Source of the DNA: JBGSST01 sp041736915
GTDB taxonomy: Bacteria > Bdellovibrionota > FAC87 > UBA2466
DNA length: 6,684 nucleotides
Assembly: GCA_041736915.1 (NCBI GenBank)
Contig: JBGSST010000396.1
Span: 1-6,684, forward strand
Direction of reading: 5' to 3'
In this document: positions 1 to 4,958 of the stretch, in pieces
How positions within the stretch are numbered: position 1 is the stretch's first letter
How the letters are laid out: each line of letters starts with the position of its first letter
Translations under genes and position numbers: made by a program
Notes under the pieces: generated by a model
What the model was told of the DNA's origin: nothing
What the model saw: only the letters and a program-made list of their open reading frames with translations
The model's database searches: none

Positions 1-516
1 CACGCCGAGCGCCGCCATCAGCAGCTGCTTCGACTGCGAGTCTTTGCCACCCAGCAACGCCGACAAACCCGCGAGCCCCAGCTGCGTCCCGAGCGCCATG
101 GTAATGCGCTGCCCGCCGTGCCGAAGTGTCGCGTGCGCCACCTCGTGCCCCATGATGGCCGCGACGCCAGCCTCGTTCTCCGCCACGGAGAGAATACCGG
201 TGTAAAAAGCCACCTTGCCCCCCGGCAGGCAAAAGGCATTTTTCTGATTGGATTCGATGAGGCGAAACTCCCACTGAAATCCCGGTTTATTCGCGGCCGC
301 CGAGATGCGAGCCCCTACCCGTTGGATAAGGGCGTTCAAGCGCGGATCACGGGAAAGGCGCTCCTTCTGGAGTACTTCACGGTAAGCCTGGTCGCCCAGC
401 TGACCTTCCTCGGCCTCGCTCGTCACGATGAAGGCGGACTTCCCCGTTTCTGGATTCGTCACGCAACCCGTAAGAGTGAAAAGAGACAACCACAGCAGGA
501 CAAAGGTGTTACGCAT
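1..516 (-). CDS. M48-family zinc metalloprotease, lipoprotein (3' end beyond window)
   Basis: The 172 visible residues are the N-terminal part of a probable periplasmic M48 metallopeptidase, related to the YggG/LoiP and BepA group that degrades misfolded envelope proteins. Residues 1-18 form a lipoprotein signal: a short n-region, a hydrophobic stretch (FVLLWLSLF) and the lipobox LTGC with Cys18. The zinc motif HEVAH is at 124-128 inside the helix MGHEVAHATLRHG. The upstream NAFCLPGG (93-100) followed by YTG is the usual M48 substrate-edge strand, here with Cys instead of the common Ala. The downstream zinc-ligand Glu lies off the window, so activity cannot be judged completely. The ATG at 514-516 has a good GGGAGGA ribosome site 8-9 bases upstream. 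The gene starts 38 bp after the CADD-like gene with no intrinsic terminator between them, so co-transcription is likely. The family is secure; the exact subfamily and substrate are not. Confidence 0.9.
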   Translation of the reverse strand, partial: MRNTFVLLWLSLFTLTGCVTNPETGKSAFIVTSEAEEGQLGDQAYREVLQKERLSRDPRLNALIQRVGARISAAANKPGFQWEFRLIESNQKNAFCLPGGKVAFYTGILSVAENEAGVAAIMGHEVAHATLRHGGQRITMALGTQLGLAGLSALLGGKDSQSKQLLMAALGV

Positions 517-554
517 GATGAAGATCCTCCCGCGCAGCCGTTTTTAAAAAGAGC

Positions 555-1241
555 TTAACAGCCGGCGTGCGCGCCCGGCTTTCCGTACCGCTTCTCGACC
601 CCGGTCAGAAATTCGTGCCACGCTTCGAGCGACTCTCCCGCCGCCGTCAACGCGGTTTGCTCGGCCCGCTCGTCCGTGCACAGCTTCTCTAAGCCGTGCA
701 TCTCGTTCTCGGCGTGAACGACGTCGTAATGCTGGTGAGCGGTAAAAAAGCCCACGCTACGGTCGTCGGTCAGTCCGTAAAACTGTTTCAGGCCCTCTTT
801 TTTCTGACGGGCCACATCGGGCTGCTGGCGCTCGTAAGCGTAAACCGCCGCGAGCCCTTCCACTACGCCAGCCTGGCTGGTCTTGCGGAACACGCGAAGC
901 AAATTTTCCGTTTCGTCGCTGTGAAAATGATTTTTGACCTCGTCGCGCTCGACGCCCAACGCTTCGGCGAAGCGGAGCCAAAGCTCGGGATGGTTCTCGG
1001 AGCCCTGCTCTTCGTGTGCGAGGTTTTCGCCCAAGGTCGTGCGCACTTCGGCGTCTTCGCAGCGAGAGTGAATAGCGCTCAGGAAACGCGGAAACTCTTT
1101 TTCGAACGCGTAGTATTCCTTCGCGTAGCCTTGTAGCTCTTCACGGCTCAGCTGGCCGGCTTGCCACCGGGTATAGAATGAATGCCCCAACAGATGACGA
1201 GCTTGAATTTTTGCTTCTAACTGAACACGAAGATTGGCCAT
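555..1241 (-). CDS. CADD-like diiron protein, probable self-sacrificing p-aminobenzoate synthase
   Basis: This 228-residue all-helical protein belongs to the TenA/PqqC fold and matches the CADD branch of Chlamydia, as I recall that sequence, not PqqC or TenA. Shared blocks include HSFYTRW (20-26), YAKEYY (39-44), FPRFLSAIHSRC (50-61), the ENHPELW region (82-88) and FTAHQHYDVVHA (166-177). In Chlamydia, CADD makes p-aminobenzoate for folate from its own tyrosine, using a lysine as amino donor at an oxygen-activating dimetal centre. By manual alignment the counterparts are all present: metal ligands Glu77, His84, Glu137, His169, Asp173 and His176, the sacrificed tyrosine as Tyr23, the second tyrosine as Tyr39 and the lysine as Lys147. 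Length is normal for the family. The ATG at 1239-1241 follows a G-rich stretch (GGGGGCGG), a weak ribosome site, and lies about 30 bases after a near-consensus promoter. It is the first gene of a probable two-gene unit with the M48 protease. Family is confident; pABA synthesis is inferred from residue conservation. Confidence 0.9.
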   Translation of the reverse strand: MANLRVQLEAKIQARHLLGHSFYTRWQAGQLSREELQGYAKEYYAFEKEFPRFLSAIHSRCEDAEVRTTLGENLAHEEQGSENHPELWLRFAEALGVERDEVKNHFHSDETENLLRVFRKTSQAGVVEGLAAVYAYERQQPDVARQKKEGLKQFYGLTDDRSVGFFTAHQHYDVVHAENEMHGLEKLCTDERAEQTALTAAGESLEAWHEFLTGVEKRYGKPGAHAGC

Positions 1242-1270
1242 AACCGCCCCCGGGAAAGTGAATTCCCTGC

Positions 1271-1299
1271 ACTATAGAAAGGGGGTTACGGTCGGTCAA
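1271..1299 (-). promoter_or_regulatory. sigma70-type promoter for the CADD-like gene and M48 protease
   Basis: Read on the minus strand, TTGACC (1294-1299) is followed by exactly 17 bases and then TATAGT (1271-1276), a near-consensus -35/-10 pair with optimal spacing. Transcription would start near 1264 and give a leader of roughly 20-25 nt before the ATG at 1241. The -35 box begins three bases past the stop codon of the upstream 93-residue gene, so this unit has its own promoter even if some transcription reads through. Confidence 0.75.
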
Positions 1300-1302
1300 A
1301 CA

Positions 1303-1584
1303 CTAACGGCGGCGTCGACTGCGGCGCACGGAACGCCCATGGCGACGGCCCCGGCTCTTTTTGCTGTACGAGAAGCTCTTACGGGAGCTCGATGGAGAAT
1401 AGTGCTTGAAGCGAGATCCGAAGTACGGAACGTGGCGCAGCGCCGAGGTCACGGCCGGGCCGAAGCCACGGCGGAACGCCCCCGCCTTATAAAGATTGAA
1501 TCCGCCGTACAAAAACGCTCCGATGAGCGCGAGCGGAAAAAGCTTTCGAAACCACTGTTTGAGTTGCCATCCCAAGTTACGCAT
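1303..1584 (-). CDS. small single-helix membrane protein with Arg-rich C-terminal tail, unknown function
   Basis: I do not recognise this 93-residue protein. The N-terminus (MRNLGWQLKQWFRK) is a short amphipathic basic segment. Residues 15-31 are hydrophobic (FPLALIGAFLYGGF) and could span the membrane once. The middle is Phe/Tyr/Gly-containing, and the tail from 68 is Ser, Lys and Arg, with 10 arginines in the last 16 residues. The positive-inside rule would suggest a cytoplasmic tail that could touch nucleic acid or acidic lipid; this is inference. The ATG at 1582-1584 has a G-run (AGGGGGGA) just upstream as ribosome site. No terminator separates it from the next promoter on the same strand. 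A plus-strand open frame covers the same bases (1234-1602), but it lacks recognisable features and begins inside the CADD-like gene. The predicted helix and the ribosome site favour the minus frame, but it could still be non-coding. Confidence 0.5.
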   Translation of the reverse strand: MRNLGWQLKQWFRKLFPLALIGAFLYGGFNLYKAGAFRRGFGPAVTSALRHVPYFGSRFKHYSPSSSRKSFSYSKKSRGRRHGRSVRRSRRRR

Positions 1585-1757
1585 ACGTCCCCCCTAAATT
1601 GAAGCTCGGCCGGCGCGAACGCACGCGCACGAGCCCCGTCGCGACCAGCTATCGCAAGGCGTATGCCGGTGGTTTACGGGGGCGCGATTGAATGAAATTG
1701 CCTACTTGGATGACGAGGGGCGGTGACAAAAAGCGTAAAACGGCCAGGCGCGGAGAC

Positions 1758-1803
1758 AAAAAAAGGCGGTAACAAAAGGGAGTTAGTACCTTTTGATACC
1801 GCC
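1758..1803 (-). terminator. intrinsic terminator of the sugar dehydrogenase gene
   Basis: Arms 1765-1779 and 1789-1803 are inverted repeats of 15 bases with a single mismatch around a 9-base loop. Read on the minus strand, the stem ends in a CCGCC arm directly followed by seven T (1758-1764). It begins 8 bases past the TAA of the dehydrogenase gene (1811-1813). No T-run follows the stem in the plus direction, so it acts in one direction. Confidence 0.9.
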
Positions 1804-1810
1804 GGAATGG

Positions 1811-2917
1811 TTACTTTTTGCGGGCCTCTTCGAGGCGGTAGATCATGCCCGCGTAAGATAGCGCGAACAGCTCGCCGTCCGTGTCTTGGCCGAAGCTTGA
1901 GATCGGCTGGTGCGAGTTGACCAGAAGCTCGTTCTTCACGGCGCGCTTGGAATCGGCGTCCCACGTGAGCCCCCAAATCTTACCCGAACCGAAGTCCGAG
2001 TAGACGTACACGCCATCGAGCGCCGGCAGCTTCGAGCCGCGGTAGACGTATCCGCCCGTGATGGAAATGCCTTCGCTACGCGGGTACTCGAAGATGGGAT
2101 TGGTCAGCCCCTTCGTTTCGCAGTTCTTTTCGGGGCGGAAACAGTGGGTGCCTTCCATCGTCACCCAACCATAATTTTTGCCTTTTTCGATGATGTCGAT
2201 CTCTTCGTACTTGTTCTGACCGACGTCACCGCCGAACATCAGCCCGGTCTTACGATCGAAGCTGAAGCGCCACACATTGCGTAGCCCCCACGCAAAGATC
2301 TCGCCCCGTCCGGCTTTGCCAACGAGCGGATTGTCTTTCGGAATCGAGTACGGTGCGGCCCCGTCCACGTTGATGCGCAGAATTTTCCCGAGCAGCGTAT
2401 CGAGTTTTTGCCCGTTATTTTGGGGGTCCCCGCCGCTGCCACCATCACCGGTCGAGATGTAAAGGTGGCCATCGGTACCGAACTCCAGCATGCCACCGTT
2501 GTGGTTGCTGAACGGCTGGGCAAACTTCAAAATCGTCTTCTCCGCCAGCGTGTCGGCGTTGAACTCGGCCACGATCGTCGCCATGTCACTGGCGGGATTG
2601 TAGTTCAGGAAGAAGCGTTTGTTCTTTTCGAACTGGGGGTGAAAGGCCAATCCCAAAAGCCCCATCTCGCCGCCGAATTTTACCTTGCGGCTGATATCGA
2701 GCACGGGCTTGGCGTCGAGCACGCCATTCTTCAGGCGTTTGATCCGGCCGGCTTGTTCCACGATCCAAAAGCTGCCGGCCTCACCGGGAACCGGCGCGAT
2801 GTAAATGGGATCCTCGACCCCTTCCGTGAGAATGGGGGTGAGCTGATAGGCCGCTGGGGCCAGAGAGACGAAAAACAGACTGACTATGAGACTGAGCTTC
2901 AATGTTAGAAACTTCAT
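1811..2917 (-). CDS. secreted PQQ-dependent sugar dehydrogenase (soluble aldose dehydrogenase, Asd/GSDH family)
   Basis: This 368-residue protein is a six-bladed beta-propeller quinoprotein of the glucose/sorbosone dehydrogenase family, close in length to E. coli YliI (Asd). Such enzymes oxidise aldose sugars in the periplasm with PQQ and calcium. Residues 1-22 form a Sec signal peptide (hydrophobic LSLIVSLFFVSL, then a cleavable APAA). Family landmarks in order are EMGLLGLAFHP (84-94), SNHNGG with His139 as the likely catalytic base (His144 of Acinetobacter sGDH), STGDGGSGGDPQNNGQ (155-170), WGLRN with Arg213 as the likely PQQ-contacting arginine, GDVGQNKYEEID (230-241, calcium/PQQ side), NYGW (248-251), a Cys259/Cys266 pair that may form a disulfide, and SITGGYVYRG (285-294). 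The ATG at 2915-2917 has GAGGAG 7 bases upstream. It is transcribed divergently from dnaB and closed by its own terminator. A candidate promoter (TTGTGA, 19 bases, TATCTG on the minus strand, 2935-2965) is weak. No PQQ-synthesis gene is visible; the natural substrate is unknown. Confidence 0.93.
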   Translation of the reverse strand: MKFLTLKLSLIVSLFFVSLAPAAYQLTPILTEGVEDPIYIAPVPGEAGSFWIVEQAGRIKRLKNGVLDAKPVLDISRKVKFGGEMGLLGLAFHPQFEKNKRFFLNYNPASDMATIVAEFNADTLAEKTILKFAQPFSNHNGGMLEFGTDGHLYISTGDGGSGGDPQNNGQKLDTLLGKILRINVDGAAPYSIPKDNPLVGKAGRGEIFAWGLRNVWRFSFDRKTGLMFGGDVGQNKYEEIDIIEKGKNYGWVTMEGTHCFRPEKNCETKGLTNPIFEYPRSEGISITGGYVYRGSKLPALDGVYVYSDFGSGKIWGLTWDADSKRAVKNELLVNSHQPISSFGQDTDGELFALSYAGMIYRLEEARKK

Positions 2918-2997
2918 GGATGACTCCTCGTGAACAGATAGCGACTTGCCTGGACCATCTCACAAAATTTCCGGTACGTTAACCACCGTGGCTTTCG

Positions 2998-3057
2998 CTG
3001 TGCGTATAAACGTACGCATAATTGTGTGCATAATAGGGCGCGCGATTGTATGCATAA
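2998..3057 (+). repeat. 12-bp-period direct-repeat array upstream of dnaB
   Basis: Three 12-mers lie head to tail: CTGTGCGTATAA (2998-3009), ACGTACGCATAA (3010-3021) and TTGTGTGCATAA (3022-3033). A diverged unit TAGGGCGCGCGA (3034-3045) and a fourth good copy TTGTATGCATAA (3046-3057) keep the same register. The consensus is about NTGTRYGCATAA. The array also contains the inverted repeat TGCGTA/TACGCA (3001-3018) and the palindromes CGTACG and ATGCAT. It ends 37 bases before the dnaB ATG. Each good copy carries TATAA or CATAA, resembling a -10 box, so the dnaB promoter may lie within it, for example CATAAT at 3017-3022 or 3029-3034, though no good -35 is visible. Binding by a regulator or initiator is possible but inferred. 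Confidence 0.7.
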
Positions 3058-3094
3058 CGACTAACTTTGATTTCACGGAAGATTGTCCGATCGT

Positions 3095-4432
3095 ATGAGT
3101 AACGCCGCGTCCCGAGTACCGCCCAACAATCCCGAAGCCGAACAGTCGGTACTGGGCGGAATCTTGCTCGACAACCAGATGTACGCCCGTCTGGAAGACG
3201 TCATCGAGCCCGACGACTTTTACCGTCCGGCCAACGCGAAGATTTTTCGCAGTATGCGCGAGCTTTCGGTCCGCAACGAGCCCATCGATATCGTAACGCT
3301 TACGGTAAAGATGAAGGAGATGGGCGTTTATGAGGAGTGCGGTGGCGCCGCCTACCTCGCGGACATCCTCGAGCGCGTGCCCACGGCGATTAACGCTGAG
3401 TACCACGCCAAGCTCGTCGCCGACCAAGCGGTCAAACGCCGGCTGGTCAGCGCCTGTACCGAATTAGGACAACGCGGCATGGAGCCGGGGGAGCAGACCG
3501 AGGAGTTGCTCGATCACGCCGAGAAAACCATCTTCGGTTTGACCTCGACGCGCAAAACGAAATCGGTCGTGCACCTGCGCGACATCATCAAGCCAGCCTT
3601 CCACGAGCTGGAGTACCGCTTCGCCCACCGCGGCGAGCTGACCGGCGTCCCGTCGGGCTTCGACGGCCTCGACAAGCAGACTTACGGCTTCCAGAAGTCG
3701 GACTTGATCATCGTCGCCTGTCGTCCTTCGGTCGGTAAAACCAGCTTCTCGCTGGGGGTCGCGCGCAATGCCGCCACCAAGGGCAAGAAGTTGCCGGTAC
3801 TTTTCTACTCCCTGGAGATGTCGAAAGAGCAGATCGTCACCCGTTTGCTCGCGGCGGAGGCGAAAGTGGATTCCACCAAGATCCGCAGTGGAGAGCTAGC
3901 CGATCAGGATTGGCAAAAACTCACGCGCGCGGCTGGCGTACTAACCGATGCTCCCTTGTTCATCGATGATACTCCATCGTTGTCGGTGCTGGAGATGCGG
4001 GCCAAGGCCCGCCGGTTGAAATCGCAGTGTGGTGATCTGGGGCTCATCATCGTGGACTACTTGCAAATCATGGGCACGCCGAAGGGGTCGGAGAACCGGG
4101 AAAAGGCGATCTCCGAAATTTCGCGATCGCTCAAGGCGCTTGCCAAGGAGTTGCAGGTACCGGTGCTGGCTCTGTCGCAGCTCAACCGCAGTATCGAATC
4201 ACGCCAAGAAAAACGCCCGATGATGTCGGACATTCGTGAATCGGGCGCCATCGAGCAGGATGCCGATGTCATCATCTTTATTCATCGTGAGAACACCGAA
4301 GCCTCGACCCGCGAAGCCTCGCCCGCCACATTGATCGTCGGCAAGAACCGCAACGGTCCGCGCGAAGATGTTTCGGTGGTTTGGCTTGGTCAATACACTT
4401 CGTTCGAGAATCTCGCCGCGCCGCCGCAGTAA
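3095..4432 (+). CDS. dnaB: replicative DNA helicase DnaB
   Basis: This is the hexameric helicase that unwinds the chromosome at the replication fork and binds primase through its N-terminal domain. The 445 residues fit the bacterial family (about 440-470). The N-terminal domain (about 8-110) opens with RVPPNNPEAEQSVLGGILLD (7-26). A linker (about 150-185) leads to the RecA-like motor. The Walker A is RPSVGKTS (210-217, Lys215 and Thr216), the catalytic Glu241 sits in YSLEMS, the Walker B is LIIVDYLQIM (Asp321), and later motifs are LSQLNR (360-365), SDIRESGAIEQDADV (378-392) and the trans-acting GKNRNG (Lys417, Arg419). No intein or insertion interrupts it. I chose the ATG at 3095 because it matches the usual N-terminus. 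An in-frame TTG at 3083 would add four residues but abuts the GGAAGA ribosome site (3077-3082) with no spacer; that site sits 12 bases from the ATG, slightly long. It is divergent from the sugar dehydrogenase, and no rplI or rpsR, common dnaB neighbours, is seen. Confidence 0.97.
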   Translation: MSNAASRVPPNNPEAEQSVLGGILLDNQMYARLEDVIEPDDFYRPANAKIFRSMRELSVRNEPIDIVTLTVKMKEMGVYEECGGAAYLADILERVPTAINAEYHAKLVADQAVKRRLVSACTELGQRGMEPGEQTEELLDHAEKTIFGLTSTRKTKSVVHLRDIIKPAFHELEYRFAHRGELTGVPSGFDGLDKQTYGFQKSDLIIVACRPSVGKTSFSLGVARNAATKGKKLPVLFYSLEMSKEQIVTRLLAAEAKVDSTKIRSGELADQDWQKLTRAAGVLTDAPLFIDDTPSLSVLEMRAKARRLKSQCGDLGLIIVDYLQIMGTPKGSENREKAISEISRSLKALAKELQVPVLALSQLNRSIESRQEKRPMMSDIRESGAIEQDADVIIFIHRENTEASTREASPATLIVGKNRNGPREDVSVVWLGQYTSFENLAAPPQ

Positions 4433-4447
4433 ATTGTTTAAACACTT

Positions 4448-4476
4448 CTTTTTAAAAAAGGATCGTGTGCTAGAGT
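4448..4476 (+). promoter_or_regulatory. candidate extended -10 promoter for the small Lys-rich protein gene
   Basis: TGCTAGAGT (4468-4476) is an extended -10 element (TGn plus TAGAGT). A poor -35-like CTTTTT (4448-4453) lies 17 bases upstream, next to a T5A6 tract (4449-4459). Initiation near 4483 would leave only about 13 nt before the ATG at 4496, with no Shine-Dalgarno sequence in that stretch. If the promoter is real, the mRNA has a very short leader. Confidence 0.4.
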
Positions 4477-4495
4477 TTAACCACATCGACGCCTC

Positions 4496-4819
4496 ATGAT
4501 GAAAACCAAGCCCACCGCGCCTCGAACCAGTGCAAAAACCAGCGGTTCTCCACGCGCGCGAAAAAAGGCGCCGAAGAAAGTTTCGGCAAAAAAAGTTCCG
4601 CCGAAAAAAGGGCACGAGCTTCTCAATCAGGTGATTAGCTTGTCGGGAATTCCGGCCGATTCGATCCGCCGCGAGCTCAACGCGATTCTCGACAAAAAAA
4701 ATATGGCGATGGAGCACCTCACTCTCGAACAGCTACGGGCGGTAGCCGCGACCTACCTGCGCGAGATCATGGGCTCTCTGCTCGATAAATCGACCCCCCC
4801 GAAAACGCCGAGCCACTAA
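4496..4819 (+). CDS. small protein with Lys/Pro/Ala-rich basic tail and helical C-terminal domain, unknown function
   Basis: I cannot name this 107-residue protein. Residues 1-39 are a disordered-looking basic tail rich in Lys, Pro, Ala, Ser and Thr, with repeated short patches such as RARKKAPKK and KKVPPKK, like the tails of histone-H1-type or other DNA-binding bacterial proteins. Residues 40-96 look like a compact three-helix unit: HELLNQVISLSG, then PADSIRRELNAILDKK, then the LTLEQLRAVAATYLREIMGSLL stretch at 75-96. No signal peptide or membrane segment is present, so it should be cytoplasmic. Two ATG codons are adjacent (4496 and 4499), and neither has a clear ribosome site. It lies 63 bases after dnaB on the same strand and could be read from dnaB transcripts or from its own short-leader promoter. 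Nucleoid or RNA binding is a guess from the charged tail. Coding status is well supported by the clear helical pattern; function is unknown. Confidence 0.75.
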   Translation: MMKTKPTAPRTSAKTSGSPRARKKAPKKVSAKKVPPKKGHELLNQVISLSGIPADSIRRELNAILDKKNMAMEHLTLEQLRAVAATYLREIMGSLLDKSTPPKTPSH

Positions 4820-4842
4820 GCCACTCCGTTTGAACGCAAAGC

Positions 4843-4871
4843 GACAATTTTTGTCACCACAGAGAGACAAA
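4843..4871. repeat. overlapping, mutually exclusive short inverted repeats
   Basis: GACAA (4843-4847), TTGTC (4851-4855) and GACAAA (4866-4871) share one pairing partner. The central (T)TTGTC can pair with the copy on its left (loop of 3) or with the one on its right (loop of 10). The element starts 23 bases past the stop of the 107-residue protein gene. The stems are short and AT-rich and no T-run follows, so it is not a convincing terminator. Confidence 0.45.
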
Positions 4872-4872
4872 T

Positions 4873-4897
4873 AGTTCGTGACGAACTGACGCGTCAG
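4873..4897. repeat. hairpin plus perfect 12-bp palindrome, candidate operator for mltD
   Basis: AGTTCG-TGA-CGAACT (4873-4887) is a perfect 6-bp hairpin with a 3-base loop. It overlaps by two bases the perfect palindrome CTGACGCGTCAG (4886-4897). The palindrome centre lies about 31 bases upstream of the TATAAT box at 4923, just upstream of where a -35 box would fall. That placement suits a dimeric regulator that activates at or blocks the promoter. The regulator is unknown. Confidence 0.5.
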
Positions 4898-4922
4898 ACC
4901 GTCCCACATTGAAAATAAACCG

Positions 4923-4928
4923 TATAAT
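4923..4928 (+). promoter_or_regulatory. -10 box (TATAAT) of the probable mltD promoter
   Basis: A perfect TATAAT lies in an AT-rich stretch ahead of the transglycosylase gene. At the standard 17-base spacing the -35 position (4900-4905) reads CGTCCC, which is not a -35 match. TTGAAA at 4909-4914 is too close at 8 bases. Activity would therefore depend on an activator, perhaps at the palindrome 4886-4897. The expected start near 4935 gives a leader of about 25 nt to the TTG at 4959. Confidence 0.55.
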
Positions 4929-4949
4929 GTGATATTACCCAAACCCCTT

Positions 4950-4953
4950 GGAG
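4950..4953 (+). promoter_or_regulatory. ribosome binding site that sets the mltD start at TTG 4959
   Basis: GGAG lies 5 bases before an in-frame TTG (4959-4961). Starting there gives a clean lipoprotein signal peptide. The alternative in-frame GTG at 4929 follows the TATAAT box directly, lacks a ribosome site and would lie upstream of the expected transcription start. Confidence 0.7.
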
Positions 4954-4958
4954 CACTC

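Noticed and set aside
118..558. Plus-strand open frame opposite the M48 protease gene
   Set aside because: It is antisense to a clear HEVAH metalloprotease, has no recognisable domain, and arises from GC-rich codon structure.
555..1241. PqqC (PQQ synthase) or TenA thiaminase identity for the 228-residue protein
   Set aside because: The blocks around HSFYTRW, YAKEYY, LSAIHSRC and the His-x3-Asp-x2-His motif match CADD. The TenA catalytic cysteine pattern and PqqC-typical N-terminal sequence are not seen.
1234..1602. Plus-strand 122-codon frame opposite the small Arg-tailed gene
   Set aside because: It starts within the CADD-like gene, runs antisense across the strong minus-strand promoter, and its product has no helix pattern or family feature.
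2960..3427. Minus-strand frame with a four-residue repeat (MHTI, MRTF, IRTA) opposite the dnaB start
   Set aside because: The peptide repeat simply reflects the 12-bp DNA array, and most of the frame is antisense to the conserved DnaB N-terminus.
4446..4461. T5A6 tract after dnaB as an intrinsic terminator
   Set aside because: The symmetrical A/T tract has no GC stem and no loop, so it would not form a terminator hairpin; a similar tract at 541-550 was rejected for the same reason.
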